Below are positions 16,954 to 26,847 of a stretch of DNA of 44,532 bases, piece by piece (positions within the stretch are counted from its first letter, which is position 1; each line of letters starts with the position of its first letter). The position numbers and the translations under genes were made by a program. A model generated the notes under the pieces. It made no database searches and was not told the DNA's origin. It saw only the letters and a list, made by a program, of their open reading frames with translations. Source of the stretch: Acetobacter tropicalis (GTDB lineage: Bacteria; Pseudomonadota; Alphaproteobacteria; Acetobacterales; Acetobacteraceae); NCBI RefSeq assembly GCF_001580915.1, contig NZ_LHZQ01000197.1, positions 1 through 44,532 on the forward strand. Reading direction: 5' to 3'.

Positions 16954-17916
16954 TTAGCTGATGAATGACTGCTCGTGCAGGAACTGTTCCGCCAGATGGG
17001 GCCATGTGAGGGTTGGGGTGCCGGGGCGGCCTAGCCCAAAGCCATGACCACCGGCGGCAAAAAGGTGCCGGGTGACAGGCACGGCATTCTGCTGACATGC
17101 TTGCTCTAACAGGGCTGTCTGGTCCGGGGCGGCAATCGGGTCATCCGCAGCCTGAACCAGAAAGAACGGCGGGCTGCCGCGCCGTATGTAAGGGGGAATG
17201 GACCATGCCCGCGCATCTGCCTGCGTGGGGTGCGGGCCGAGTAATGTGCGGCTTGTATGCGTATGGTTGTATGGCGGTTCCAGAGAAACAATGGGATATG
17301 CGAGGAGCGCCAGCGCTACCTTGATGGGGGCGGTGTCTGCGGTATCCGTGGGGGAGTAGGTCTGCCAGTCAGGGCGGGTGGCACATAACCCCAGCAGATG
17401 TCCTCCGGCAGAAAATCCCAGAATACCAATGCGGTCAGGGTCAATGCCATACTGGCGGGCATGGGTGCGGAGCAGCCGTATGGCGCGTTGGGCGTCCTGA
17501 AATGGCGCGAGGGACGCCGCACGCCATCCTTCCATCGGCAGCCGGTAGGTGAGCACCCCTACGGTTATGCCGAGTTTTTGCAGCCAGCGTGTGGCAGGCG
17601 TGGCTTCCTTGCGTTGCGTGATGTGTTGATACCCGCCCCCTGCCGCCACGATCATGGCCGCGCCATTGGGGCGGGCTGGACGGTAGATCTGAAGCACAGG
17701 TTCGGAAATGCCTGTCAGAGAGCCGGTGGGGGAAAGATGTGGCGTGTGATTGTCCGGGCCGCCTCCGCCGGGCGGTGTGGTGGGCCATAAGGGAAGCACC
17801 GTTGCATCGGGCAGGGAGATAAGGGGGGCCGCAGGCGTTTCAGCCCGCGCGCGGCTTCTGGTGATGACGCAGGAGGCTGTGCCTGTCAGAACCGTTCTGC
17901 GCGTAAGCCGGGGCAT
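16954..17916 (-). CDS. alpha/beta-hydrolase, exported esterase-like
   Basis: This is a predicted periplasmic or secreted serine hydrolase. The N-terminus has a twin-arginine motif (TRRTVLTGTA) followed by a cleavage-like ARA-E. The catalytic serine is in GFSAGGHL, with a candidate Asp in QAADDPIAAP and His in GGHGFGLG near the end. The AGGGYQHI segment is the oxyanion-side motif of the BD-FAE/acetyl-esterase group. It may act on acetylated sugars, which is inference from the family. It is a single gene between recO and parC. Confidence 0.85.
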   Translation of the reverse strand: MPRLTRRTVLTGTASCVITRSRARAETPAAPLISLPDATVLPLWPTTPPGGGGPDNHTPHLSPTGSLTGISEPVLQIYRPARPNGAAMIVAAGGGYQHITQRKEATPATRWLQKLGITVGVLTYRLPMEGWRAASLAPFQDAQRAIRLLRTHARQYGIDPDRIGILGFSAGGHLLGLCATRPDWQTYSPTDTADTAPIKVALALLAYPIVSLEPPYNHTHTSRTLLGPHPTQADARAWSIPPYIRRGSPPFFLVQAADDPIAAPDQTALLEQACQQNAVPVTRHLFAAGGHGFGLGRPGTPTLTWPHLAEQFLHEQSFIS

Positions 17917-18076
17917 GGGGTGTCCTCAAGAAAAAGCGGTGGGGAAGAAACCGGCGGCACAGGCCAAAGAAAGTCTATCACCTTTTCCGACTCTTTGCTG
18001 AGGGCTGGAACAAAAGGGCAAGCAACGCTATGTGTCCAGGCGGGCGAGAGCCTGCACAGTGTCCGGGGAGCAGGAA

Positions 18077-20284
18077 ATGAGCGAGACGTTTGAAGGCCAT
18101 GTGGAAGAGACCAAGCTGGCGGATGCGCTGAGCGAACGGTATCTGGCCTATGCGCTGTCCACTATCATGTCCCGCTCTCTGCCGGATGTGCGTGATGGGT
18201 TGAAGCCGGTGCACCGGCGGTTGGTGTACGCCATGCACCAGTTGAAGCTGGACCCCTCGGCGGGCTTCAAGAAGTGCGCCCGCGTGGTGGGGGATGTGAT
18301 TGGTAAGTTCCACCCGCATGGCGATGCCTCTGTTTATGAAGCGCTCGTGCGTCTGGCCCAGGATTTTGCCGCCCGCTACCCGCTGGTGGAAGGTCAGGGC
18401 AATTTTGGCTCGATTGACGGCGATAACGCCGCCGCCATGCGATACACCGAAGCCCGGCTGACTGAAGTTGCTCGTGCGCTGCTGGATGGCATTGAAAACG
18501 ATGCCGTGGATTTCCGCCCCACCTATGATGGAGAGGAGCAGGAGCCGGTTGTGCTTCCGGCAGCCTTCCCGAACCTGCTGGCCAATGGGGCATCCGGTAT
18601 TGCGGTGGGTATGGCCACCAGTATTCCCCCGCATAACGCGGCGGAAGTGTGCGCTGCTGCTGCCTTGCTGGTGCGCAAGCCCCAGAGCACCACGGAAGAC
18701 CTGTTGAAGCTGATGCCGGGTCCGGATTTTCCCACAGGTGGCCTGATTGTTGAAGATTCCGACGCCATTCTGAAAGCCTATGAGACCGGGCGCGGCAGCT
18801 TCCGCATGCGTGCCCGTTGGGAAGTGGAGCAGGGCCGATTTGGCACGTGGCAGATAATCGTCACGGAAATTCCGTATCAGGTGCAGAAATCACGCCTGAT
18901 CGAGCAGGTGGCAGATCTGCTGGAGCAGAAAAAGCTGCCGCTGCTGGGGGATATCCGGGATGAAAGTACGGATGTTATCCGACTGGTTCTGGAGCCCAAA
19001 TCGCGCGGGATAGAGCCGGAAGTGCTGATGGAAACCCTGTTCCGGGCCACGCAGCTTGAAAGCCGTTTTGGCCTGAACATGAACGTGCTGGGCGCGGACC
19101 GTGCGCCGGGCGTGCTGGGCCTGAAGGATGTGCTTCAGGCATGGCTGGACCACCGGCACGAGGTTCTGGAACGCCGCAGCCGCCACCGGCTGGAGGCTGT
19201 GGAACGGCGGCTGGAAATTCTAAGCGGCTTTCTGGCCGTCTATCTGAATCTGGATGAAGTGATCCGCATTATCCGTGAAGAGGATGATGCCAAGGCCAGC
19301 CTGATCAGCACGTTCTCGCTGACGGATATGCAGGCAGAGGCTGTGCTGAATATGCGGCTGCGGAGCTTGCGCCGTCTGGAAGAGATGGAAATTCGCAAGG
19401 AGCATGACAAGCTCTCGGGTGAGCGGGATGAGCTTCTGAAACTGCTGGGTGATGAAAAGCTGCGCTGGTCCCGCATTGGCCGGGAACTGGATGGCATGGT
19501 CAAACAGTTTGGGGCCGGTGCACTGGGGCAGCGCCGTAGCACGCTGCTGTCCGCGCCCAAGCCGGTTGATATCTCCGTGGTGGAAACGGTGGAGCGCGAA
19601 CCCATTACCCTGATCCTGTCTCAAAAGGGCTGGGTGCGGGCCATCAAAGGCCATACGACTGATCTGGAAAACCAGAAGTTCAAGGAAGGCGATGGTCTGA
19701 AACTGGCAGTGCCGTGCCAGACGACCGACAAGCTGTGCTTCTTTGGCACGGATGGGCGGGCCTTTACCCTCAAGGGGGCAGATCTGCCGCGTGGTCGTGG
19801 TGATGGTCAGCCGGTGCGCCTGCTGTTTGATCTGGGCAATGATGAAGATCTGATAGCGGTTTTTGCGGTCAAGGAAGGGGCAAAACGGCTTGTGGTATCC
19901 AGCGCAGGGCGCGGCATGCTGGTGGAAGAAGACAGCATGGTGGCCGAAAAACGTTCTGGCCGTCAGGTGCTCAATCTGAAGGAAGGCGAATACGCCAAGA
20001 TTTGCAGCCCGGCGGAAGGTGATCAGGTTGCTGTGTTGGGTGATAATCGCCGCTTCCTGATTTTCCCGGCTGAGCAGTTGCCCGTCATGGGCCGGGGGCT
20101 GGGCGTGGCGTTGCAGAAATATGCAGATGGTGGTTTGCGGCAGGCCATGGTTTTCTCCTCCACGGATGGCCTGCTCTGGCCCGGTGCGGTGCGGGTCCGG
20201 CAGTTTGCGGATTTGCAGGACTGGGTGGGCAAACGTGCAGCAGTAGGCAAAAATGCTCCACCGTGGGCGGTTAAAAAGGCCTGA
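18077..20284 (+). CDS. parC: DNA topoisomerase IV subunit A
   Basis: ParC with ParE unlinks daughter chromosomes. The catalytic tyrosine is Tyr123 in [11 protein letters not shown], and the N-terminus [16 protein letters not shown] is typical. The 735 residues and C-terminal beta-pinwheel (around 500-735) fit ParC, not GyrA, which has the longer GyrA-box region. The start is ATG 18077, preceded by GGGGAGCAGGA; an in-frame GTG at 18032 is unlikely. The position equal to Ser80 of E. coli ParC is Ala84 here. parE is not in the window. Confidence 0.94.
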   Translation: MSETFEGHVEETKLADALSERYLAYALSTIMSRSLPDVRDGLKPVHRRLVYAMHQLKLDPSAGFKKCARVVGDVIGKFHPHGDASVYEALVRLAQDFAARYPLVEGQGNFGSIDGDNAAAMRYTEARLTEVARALLDGIENDAVDFRPTYDGEEQEPVVLPAAFPNLLANGASGIAVGMATSIPPHNAAEVCAAAALLVRKPQSTTEDLLKLMPGPDFPTGGLIVEDSDAILKAYETGRGSFRMRARWEVEQGRFGTWQIIVTEIPYQVQKSRLIEQVADLLEQKKLPLLGDIRDESTDVIRLVLEPKSRGIEPEVLMETLFRATQLESRFGLNMNVLGADRAPGVLGLKDVLQAWLDHRHEVLERRSRHRLEAVERRLEILSGFLAVYLNLDEVIRIIREEDDAKASLISTFSLTDMQAEAVLNMRLRSLRRLEEMEIRKEHDKLSGERDELLKLLGDEKLRWSRIGRELDGMVKQFGAGALGQRRSTLLSAPKPVDISVVETVEREPITLILSQKGWVRAIKGHTTDLENQKFKEGDGLKLAVPCQTTDKLCFFGTDGRAFTLKGADLPRGRGDGQPVRLLFDLGNDEDLIAVFAVKEGAKRLVVSSAGRGMLVEEDSMVAEKRSGRQVLNLKEGEYAKICSPAEGDQVAVLGDNRRFLIFPAEQLPVMGRGLGVALQKYADGGLRQAMVFSSTDGLLWPGAVRVRQFADLQDWVGKRAAVGKNAPPWAVKKA

Positions 20285-20333
20285 CCGGGTAAAGGGCGAC
20301 AACCCCAGCATGGTGCAATGGAAATGGGGCAGT

Positions 20334-20394
20334 CTGAAGACATAAGAAATAGGCTATAATATTATTTATTAAGCCTTTTCTTATGGCTCTTCAG
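20334..20394. repeat. long imperfect inverted repeat after parC
   Basis: A 21-bp stem forms from three blocks: CTGAAGA (20334-20340) with TCTTCAG (20388-20394), CATAAGAAA (20341-20349) with TTTCTTATG (20377-20385), and AGGCT (20351-20355) with AGCCT (20372-20376). Single bulges are T20350 and GC at 20386-20387. The loop is a 16-base AT-only run. It sits between the converging parC and small exported protein genes, so a two-way terminator is likely. Confidence 0.7.
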
Positions 20395-20437
20395 GGAGGC
20401 AGTAGTAAAACGCTGAGACAGCGGGCTGAGGTATTTT

Positions 20438-20767
20438 TTAATGACATGCCTGCCCGATACTTAGTAATTTATTTCCACTATATTTTATCAGGAAATATTT
20501 ATCTGAATGGATTTCTACCTCAAATTTTTTGTCGGGTGTATCTTGGGGTATTGAAAGTATCTTTTTTGTTCCTTCCTTTGAAGAAAGGAGCAGAGACATT
20601 TTAACAGAATGCGCGGTGGCCTGATAATCAGCTTTTTCTATTTTCGCGCATATTTCGCTTTGCGGTGCAGCATATACGTTTGAGACACTGCAAAACGAAA
20701 AATACAAACTGCAAATAACCATTGCTGTTCTGAAAAATGTCATTACTGAATTCCCCAATGTTCTCAT
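20438..20767 (-). CDS. small exported protein, function unknown
   Basis: The 109-residue product has a signal peptide (FFRTAMVICSLYFSFCSVSN, cleavage near VYAA-PQ). The mature part is about 75 residues with two cysteines (Cys40 and Cys108, numbering from this start) that could form one disulfide. I recognise no family. ATG 20767 lacks a clear ribosome binding site; ATG 20743 has GGGG 9 bp before it and is an alternative. The DNA is more AT-rich than its neighbours, which hints at a recently gained or fast-evolving gene. Confidence 0.6.
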   Translation of the reverse strand: MRTLGNSVMTFFRTAMVICSLYFSFCSVSNVYAAPQSEICAKIEKADYQATAHSVKMSLLLSSKEGTKKILSIPQDTPDKKFEVEIHSDKYFLIKYSGNKLLSIGQACH

Positions 20768-20890
20768 GCAAAGAGAGTATATGCTTCTAGCGTAATAAAA
20801 TATCTACCGAGTTGTCATGGGTTTTATTGGATGCATGGACGCATTTTTTCATGAACACACGAGGCCTGAGAGCTTGATTTTATGGCTCGA

Positions 20891-21643
20891 TCAGGCAGTC
20901 TCCCGCTCTTCTGGCGGCGGGTTGTCCGGGTCAAGCGTGTGCCATGTGCCCTGACTGAGAATTTCGGCAGGGTGGTAGCGGGATTTGTAGGACATCTTCC
21001 GGCTTTTCTGCACCCAGTAGCCCAGATACAGATAAGGGAGTCCCAGCCGCTCCGTTTCACGGATCAGGGCCAGAATGGCGAAGCTCCCCAGGGAGCGGTG
21101 GGGTGCCGCGGGTTCATAAAAACTGTAAACGGCCGAAAGACCATCTTCCAGTTGGTCGACAAGGCTGACCGCCAGAAGCTGGTGGGTGGTATCCCGGAAT
21201 TCCACCACCATGGTTTGTACCGTCGTGTCCTCAATCATGCCGCGATATTCTTCGGCGTTCATGTCGGCCATGTCGCCTTCTGCGTGGCGGGCACTCTGGT
21301 AACGGGTAAACAGATCATACTGTTCTTCTGTGGCCTTGGGGGCGGTGCAGGTGGCGGTCAGATCAGCATTGCGGCGCAGGGTGCGTTTTTGCGTGCGGTC
21401 TGGCGTAAAGCGCGCAACGGGCAGGCGGATGGGAATACAGGCGGCGCAGGTGGCGCATACGGGGGCATAGGCCAGTGTGTGGCTGCGCCTGAACCCCACG
21501 CGGGAGAGGCGGCTGTGCAGGGCATCTGCCGCAGGCACATTCAGATCAGCAATAACCTTCCGCTCCATCTGCCCCGGCAGATAGGGGCACGGCTGCGGTG
21601 CTGTGGTGTAGAAAAACTGCGGATGTCGCAGCGAGGAAACCAT
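20891..21643 (-). CDS. bpt: aspartate/glutamate leucyltransferase
   Basis: This aminoacyl-tRNA-protein transferase probably adds Leu to proteins with N-terminal Asp or Glu, marking them for ClpS/ClpAP decay. The family N-terminus (PCPYLPGQMERKVIADL) and the end motif LYLGYWVQKSRKMSYKSRY are clear, with Cys residues in CATCAACIPIRLPV. At 250 residues the length is typical for alphaproteobacterial members. It is sometimes named arginyltransferase (ate) in bacteria; Bpt is the better fit. It lies downstream of hemB on the same strand, 148 bp apart. Confidence 0.93.
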   Translation of the reverse strand: MVSSLRHPQFFYTTAPQPCPYLPGQMERKVIADLNVPAADALHSRLSRVGFRRSHTLAYAPVCATCAACIPIRLPVARFTPDRTQKRTLRRNADLTATCTAPKATEEQYDLFTRYQSARHAEGDMADMNAEEYRGMIEDTTVQTMVVEFRDTTHQLLAVSLVDQLEDGLSAVYSFYEPAAPHRSLGSFAILALIRETERLGLPYLYLGYWVQKSRKMSYKSRYHPAEILSQGTWHTLDPDNPPPEERETA

Positions 21644-21791
21644 ATCATCCTGTCCGGCAAAGATTGGAGCGGGCTGGGGCGCCGCCTAACAGCCTGCCGG
21701 ACAAGTGTAACAGCATGCTGGCCCGACGCGCACTCTGTTTCAACACCAACAGAGTGCGCAGGGTTTAACCTTGACGTGAAATAAAAACGGA

Positions 21792-22796
21792 TCAGACGCC
21801 GTAGATCTGTTTGATCCGTTCAGCGGCTTCAACTGCAAAGTAGGTCAGAATGCCGTTGGCGCCAGCGCGGCGGAAGGCCAGAAGGCTTTCCATCACGGCG
21901 CGTTCATGGTCCAGCCAGCCATTACGGATGGCGGCCATCAGCATCGCATACTCACCAGACACCTGATAGGCATAGGTGGGCACGGCAAATGTGTCCCGCA
22001 CGCGGCGGATGATGTCCAGATACGGCATGCCGGGTTTGACCATGACCATATCCGCGCCTTCAGCAATATCCATCTCCACTTCGCGGAGGGCTTCATCACT
22101 GTTGGCGGGGTCCATCTGGTAGGTTTTCTTGTCACCCTTCAGCATACCGCCAGAACCCAACGCATCACGGAACGGGCCGTAGAAGGCACTGGCGTATTTG
22201 GCGGCATAGGACATGATACGGGTGTTCAGCAGCCCGGCTTCATCCAGCGCCACGCGCATGGTGCCAATTCGGCCATCCATCATGTCAGACGGTGCGATGA
22301 TATCTACACCCGCAGCGGCCTGATTGATGGTCTGCTGCGTCAGAATGGTGACGGATTCCTCATTCACCACATACCCATCGCGGATCACGCCGTCATGGCC
22401 GTGGCTGGTGTAGGGGTCCAGCGCCACATCCCCGATCAGCCCCACATTGGGGAATTCCTTTTTCAGCAGACGGGCGGCCCGGCACATCAGGTTATCCGGG
22501 TTCAGGGCTTCCGTGCCTTCTGCATCCCGCACCTCCATGGGGGTGACGGGAAACAGCGCCACAGCAGGAATACCCAGTTTGGCGGCCGGTTCAACGTGGG
22601 CGGCCAAGCGGTCCAGCGTAACGCGATGCACGCCGGGCATGGAGGCCACTTCTGTCACGGTGTTTGTGCCTTCCGTGAAGAAGATAGGCCAGATCAGGTT
22701 GTTGATGCCCAAAGAGGTTTCTGCAACCAGCCGACGGGTGAAATCGTCAAAACGGTTGCGACGGGGGCGGGCCAGAGGGAAGCGACCGGCCTTCAT
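21792..22796 (-). CDS. hemB: porphobilinogen synthase (delta-aminolevulinate dehydratase)
   Basis: HemB joins two 5-aminolevulinate molecules to porphobilinogen for heme and cobalamin synthesis. The two Schiff-base lysines are Lys200 (SYAAKYASAFYG) and Lys254 (VMVKPGMPYLD). The stretch DVALDPYTSHGHDG (123-136) carries acids in place of zinc cysteines, which is the magnesium-type site of alphaproteobacteria. The 334 residues are normal. AGGAG stands 9 bp before ATG 22796. In acetic acid bacteria heme feeds the many membrane dehydrogenases and oxidases. Confidence 0.97.
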   Translation of the reverse strand: MKAGRFPLARPRRNRFDDFTRRLVAETSLGINNLIWPIFFTEGTNTVTEVASMPGVHRVTLDRLAAHVEPAAKLGIPAVALFPVTPMEVRDAEGTEALNPDNLMCRAARLLKKEFPNVGLIGDVALDPYTSHGHDGVIRDGYVVNEESVTILTQQTINQAAAGVDIIAPSDMMDGRIGTMRVALDEAGLLNTRIMSYAAKYASAFYGPFRDALGSGGMLKGDKKTYQMDPANSDEALREVEMDIAEGADMVMVKPGMPYLDIIRRVRDTFAVPTYAYQVSGEYAMLMAAIRNGWLDHERAVMESLLAFRRAGANGILTYFAVEAAERIKQIYGV

Positions 22797-22881
22797 GGGC
22801 GGAATCTCCTAGCGTGTCGGCGCTCTGATACGGCCGGGCAAGGAGAGTGCGACCGAATACAGGCAGGGCCAACGGGGTGAA

Positions 22882-22910
22882 CGGCAGGGCGGAGTATGCT
22901 CTCCCTGCCG
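22882..22910. repeat. hairpin between permease and hemB
   Basis: CGGCAGGG at 22882-22889 and CCCTGCCG at 22903-22910 pair perfectly, with GAG/CTC pairing inside the loop. No T-run follows on either strand. Confidence 0.5.
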
Positions 22911-22936
22911 CGTTATGCAACCCCGCCCAGCGCGTA

Positions 22937-24394
22937 TCAGGACCGTGCCAAAACGCTACGGTAACGCCCGTATCCCAGATAGATGACCATGCCGATGGCC
23001 AGCCACACCACCAGACGGATCCATGTCAGTTTATCCAGAGAAACCATGACGGCGCCGCAGCTGAGAATGCCCAGAACCGGCACAATATCCCCGCCCGGCA
23101 CACGGAAGGCGCGCGGGGCGTCAGGGGATTTGCGCCGCAGGACCATCACGCCCGCACACACCAGCACAAAGGCCAGTAGGGTGCCGATGGATGTCATGTG
23201 CCCCAGTTCCGAGATAGGCAGAAAGGCGCTGAGCAGGCAGGTGAGCACCATGAAGAACAGGTTGGAGAGCCAGGGGGTCTGATACCGTGGGTGGGTTTTG
23301 CTGAACATGGGCGGCAGAAGCCCATCACGGGACATGGCGAAGAACACGCGGCTCTGACCCAGAAGCATGCCCAGCAGAACGGAGGTAAACCCGCAGATAA
23401 TGCCGATTTTTACCGCCAGTTGCAGCCACTGGTAGGGCGTGCGGTTGATGGCGGTGGCCACGGGGGCGGCATCACCCAGCATGTCCTTGTAGTTCACCAG
23501 CCCGGTCATGACGAAGGAGAACGCAATATAGGCCAGAGAGCACACCAGCAGGCTGCCCAGAATGCCGATTGGCATGTCCCGCGCCGGGTTTTTGGTTTCC
23601 TGCGCCGTGGTGGAGACGGCATCAAACCCCACATAGGCAAAGAAGATGGTGCCTGCGGCGCGCATGATGCCAGACCAGCCATAATGGCCGAATGTGCCAT
23701 CATTGGGGGGAATGAACGGGTGGTAGTTAGAGGGGTTGATGTAGGAAATGCCGAAGCCGATGAAGGCGGCAATCACCAGCAGCTTGATGGTGACAATAAC
23801 GGCGTTGACCTGCGCGGACTGTGAAATACCGCGAATAAGGATCCAGGACACCAGACAGATGATAAAGGTGGCCGGAAGGTTCATCAGCCCTGTTACGGTG
23901 GAGCCATCAGCCAGTTGAATCGTTTCAAAGGGAGAGGCTGTCAGCCGGGGTGGTAGCACCAGCCCCCACGACTCCAGCAGGGAGACAACGTAGCGTGACC
24001 AGCTTACCGCCACAGTGGCAGCGCCTACCGCGTATTCCAGCACAAGGTCCCACCCGATGATCCACGCCATCAGTTCGCCCAGCGTAACGTACGCATAGGT
24101 GTAGGCGCTGCCGGCAATGGGGATCATGCTGGCCAGTTCACTGTAGCACAGGCCTGCGAATCCGCATGCGATAGCGGCGATCAGAAAGGAAATAACAACG
24201 GCCGGGCCTGCATTTTCAGATGCCGCAATACCAGTGAGGGAAAACAGACCTGCCCCGATGGTGGCGCCCACACCCAGCGCAACCAGACTGCCGGGGCCCA
24301 GAACCCTTTTAAGGCCTTGTGTGGATTCCAGCTTGTTCAGGGGCATACAGCGGGTAAAAGCCGAGGCTGCGGAAGAAGCAGGCCTTTGCGTCAT
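22937..24394 (-). CDS. APC-family amino acid permease
   Basis: This is an inner-membrane amino acid transporter with at least 12 hydrophobic segments in 485 residues. The first helix carries GVGATIGAGLFSLTG, the APC substrate-binding motif, and the sixth has the FFAYVGFDAVSTTAQETKNP signature of the cationic amino acid (CAT/YfnA-like) group. AGGAG is 9 bp before ATG 24394. It is divergent from glyA. The substrate is unknown, possibly a neutral or basic amino acid. Confidence 0.93.
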   Translation of the reverse strand: MTQRPASSAASAFTRCMPLNKLESTQGLKRVLGPGSLVALGVGATIGAGLFSLTGIAASENAGPAVVISFLIAAIACGFAGLCYSELASMIPIAGSAYTYAYVTLGELMAWIIGWDLVLEYAVGAATVAVSWSRYVVSLLESWGLVLPPRLTASPFETIQLADGSTVTGLMNLPATFIICLVSWILIRGISQSAQVNAVIVTIKLLVIAAFIGFGISYINPSNYHPFIPPNDGTFGHYGWSGIMRAAGTIFFAYVGFDAVSTTAQETKNPARDMPIGILGSLLVCSLAYIAFSFVMTGLVNYKDMLGDAAPVATAINRTPYQWLQLAVKIGIICGFTSVLLGMLLGQSRVFFAMSRDGLLPPMFSKTHPRYQTPWLSNLFFMVLTCLLSAFLPISELGHMTSIGTLLAFVLVCAGVMVLRRKSPDAPRAFRVPGGDIVPVLGILSCGAVMVSLDKLTWIRLVVWLAIGMVIYLGYGRYRSVLARS

Positions 24395-24479
24395 TAAATT
24401 TTTCTCCTGTCAGAACCACGGCAAAAACGGTAAGAGAGCGCCGGGGTAGCCTTCTTTGCCCTATAGAGAGGCTAGTGTG

Positions 24480-24498
24480 CACATCTTAGCAAGATGTG
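24480..24498. promoter_or_regulatory. perfect dyad between permease and glyA
   Basis: CACATCTT-AGC-AAGATGTG is an 8-bp perfect inverted repeat with a 3-base centre. It is located in the 186-bp divergent gap, 83 bp before the glyA start. TTTT follows on plus. It could be an operator for either gene or a small hairpin. Confidence 0.45.
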
Positions 24499-24580
24499 TT
24501 TTGAACGTAATGAACTGGCACGGTGTCCATCCGGGCGGCGGCCGTGCCGGACGAAGTGATGAAATTCAAGGGAGCTCCTG

Positions 24581-25870
24581 ATGAGCCAGACGGATCTGGA
24601 TCGTTTTTTTCACGCACCGGTTACAGAAATTGATCCGGATGTTGCGGCCGCTCTGGCCAGTGAGCTGAAACGCCAGCAGGACGGCATTGAGCTGATTGCC
24701 AGCGAAAACATGGTTTCTGAAGCCGTGTTACAGGCTCAGGGCAGTGTGCTGACCAACAAATATGCGGAAGGTTATCCCGGCCGCCGGTACTATGGTGGCT
24801 GTTCTGAAGTGGATAAGGTCGAGGTGCTGGCCATTGAGCGCGCCAAGACCTTGTTTGGCGCAGGATTTGCCAACGTGCAGCCGCATTCTGGTGCGAACGC
24901 CAACCAGGCTGCCTTCATGGCGCTGGCCAAACCGGGCGATACCGTTGTTGGTATGAGCCTGGCTGCTGGTGGCCATCTGACCCACGGTGCGGCCCCTAAC
25001 TATTCCGGCAAATGGTTCAATGCCGTGCAGTATGGTGTGCGCCGTCAGGATGGTCTGCTGGACTATGACGAAATGGAACAGCTGGTTCGGGAAAGCAAAC
25101 CGACCCTGATTGTTGCTGGTGGGTCTGCCTACCCGCGCATTATTGATTTTGCCCGCTTCCGCCGCATTGCCGATGAAGTTGGCGCGGCGCTGATGGTGGA
25201 CATGGCGCATTTCGCTGGTCTGGTCGCTGCCGGTCTGTATCCCAACCCGGTTGAGTATGCGGATGTCGTGACATCCACCACGCACAAAACTTTGCGTGGC
25301 CCGCGTGGCGGCCTGATCCTGACCAATAACGAGGCGCTGGCCAAGAAGATCAACTCTGCCGTGTTCCCTGGCTTGCAGGGTGGCCCGCTGATGCACGTGA
25401 TTGCGGGCAAGGCCGTGGCGTTTGGGGAAGCTCTGCGTCCGGAATTCAAGGAATACCAGAAAGCTGTTCAGAAGAACGCGAACGTGCTGGCTGAAGTGCT
25501 GGTGGAACGCGGGTTTGATATCGTGACCGGCGGCACGGATTCCCACCTGCTGCTGGTTGACCTGCGGCCCAAGAAAGTGACCGGCAAGGCCGCCGAGCAG
25601 GCTCTGGAACGCGCTGGCATTACCGCCAACAAGAACGCCATTCCGTTTGATCCGGAAAAACCCGCCATTACTTCTGGCGTGCGTCTGGGCAGCCCTGCTG
25701 CTACGGCCCGCGGCTTCCGTGAAGCCGAGTTCCGTGAAGTGGGTGAAATGATTGACGAAGTGCTGACGGCCCTTGCCGCTTCTGGCGGAGAAGGCAACAC
25801 GGAAGTGGAAAACGCCGTGCATGAACGCGTCAAAGCCCTGTGCGCCCGTTTCCCGATCTATTCCAAATAA
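24581..25870 (+). CDS. glyA: serine hydroxymethyltransferase
   Basis: GlyA converts serine and tetrahydrofolate to glycine and methylene-tetrahydrofolate, the main source of one-carbon units. The PLP lysine is Lys236 in [14 protein letters not shown]. The N-terminal signature [20 protein letters not shown] and the [14 protein letters not shown] motif are complete. At 429 residues the length is typical. GGGAG precedes the ATG. A strong terminator follows, so it is a single-gene unit. Confidence 0.98.
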   Translation: MSQTDLDRFFHAPVTEIDPDVAAALASELKRQQDGIELIASENMVSEAVLQAQGSVLTNKYAEGYPGRRYYGGCSEVDKVEVLAIERAKTLFGAGFANVQPHSGANANQAAFMALAKPGDTVVGMSLAAGGHLTHGAAPNYSGKWFNAVQYGVRRQDGLLDYDEMEQLVRESKPTLIVAGGSAYPRIIDFARFRRIADEVGAALMVDMAHFAGLVAAGLYPNPVEYADVVTSTTHKTLRGPRGGLILTNNEALAKKINSAVFPGLQGGPLMHVIAGKAVAFGEALRPEFKEYQKAVQKNANVLAEVLVERGFDIVTGGTDSHLLLVDLRPKKVTGKAAEQALERAGITANKNAIPFDPEKPAITSGVRLGSPAATARGFREAEFREVGEMIDEVLTALAASGGEGNTEVENAVHERVKALCARFPIYSK

Positions 25871-25900
25871 GACGGTCTTCGTTCTACAAAACGGCAAGAA

Positions 25901-25928
25901 GGGGCAGGCTGCGGTCTGCCCCTTTTTT
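25901..25928 (+). terminator. intrinsic terminator of glyA
   Basis: GGGGCAG at 25901-25907 pairs with CTGCCCC at 25916-25922, followed directly by six T at 25923-25928. It is 30 bp after the glyA stop. Confidence 0.92.
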
Positions 25929-26288
25929 GTTCTGGGCGGGGAAAGCACTCGCCCTGGTGCCTTGTCTGTCACACCTGAGTAGGAGTGGGATCGGGTAGGG
26001 CCAGCCCTCATCGCCCTGAGGCCGCAAACGTGAGTGCAGCTTCATGGGCCTGCCAACAGGACCCTCTTCGTGCGTTATCCGTGTGGGCCAAAGACTATAG
26101 AGGCGAGTATAGTGTATTGTAGAAACAGTATTTGTATCATTTCGTTTCATTGAGATAAAATATCCAGATTATAACTGTTCCGGAATAACTATTTGTAACA
26201 TCTATAGTATAACTGTTTTATTGGTTGATTTGCTGAAAAGCGTTTTTTTGCTGTTTGTTGCACGCATGTTACAGTGCGGAGCGACGCA
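25929..26288. other. intergenic region, AT-rich in its second half
   Basis: No gene is supported. From about 26090 to 26270 the sequence turns AT-rich with several TATA-like runs, for example TATAAC at 26170-26175, which probably carry the promoter of the following exported protein. I see no well-spaced -35/-10 pair that I would fix. Confidence 0.5.
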
Positions 26289-26807
26289 ATGAGCGCGATA
26301 TTCCTCTCTTTTCCAGAGAGCATCTTCACCACTCATCATCCTGACAGATCTGGTCGTCAGCGGCAATGTTGCGGAATTGGCCTGACAGTTCTGCTGATGC
26401 CTGTGGCCTGCATCATGGCCCATGCCGCACCGGCCTCGTCTTCCACGCGCCAGTCCGGCTCCAGAACAGAAAATCTCAGGTCTTCCGTGCCCAAGACGGA
26501 TATGTCTGTGCCCAACAGCAGCCAGATGAAGCCCGTGGGGAAAGAGTATTTCATAACAGCCCCTGCGTTTTCCTTGCAGCCGGAGCCCCCTGCCGGGTTG
26601 AAACGTTTTGGCGCAGTGACTTTCGAGCAGAGTAACCACAGCTTCATGCCATTGGAGACAGGCCGGACAGTGACCGCCGCCTATCCCGTGAAAGGTGTGC
26701 CGGGAATGGATCTGACCGTCAGCATGTTTGCCGGGCATCGGGAAACCAATACAGGCAGCGATGTGGGAACTGCGGCTGTCATTGCCGGGATGCGGTTCAA
26801 ATGGTGA
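26289..26807 (+). CDS. exported protein of unknown function
   Basis: The 172-residue product starts at ATG 26289, with CGGAG 7 bp before it. A long basic N-region is followed by a hydrophobic stretch (GIGLTVLLMPVACIMA) and a cleavage-like AHA-AP, so export is likely. The mature part is Ser/Thr-rich, then has beta-like segments, and ends GMRFKW. A terminal aromatic residue is typical of outer-membrane beta proteins, which hints at a small or truncated one. I recognise no family. The AraC regulator starts 40 bp later on the same strand. Confidence 0.55.
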   Translation: MSAIFLSFPESIFTTHHPDRSGRQRQCCGIGLTVLLMPVACIMAHAAPASSSTRQSGSRTENLRSSVPKTDMSVPNSSQMKPVGKEYFITAPAFSLQPEPPAGLKRFGAVTFEQSNHSFMPLETGRTVTAAYPVKGVPGMDLTVSMFAGHRETNTGSDVGTAAVIAGMRFKW

Positions 26808-26847
26808 GCAGAAAAATGCCAGTTCTCCACGTGAAAGTGTCCCTATC

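Noticed and set aside
20383..20604. Plus frame of 73 codons in the AT-rich patch
   Set aside because: It starts within the long inverted repeat and is antisense to a frame with a clear signal peptide.
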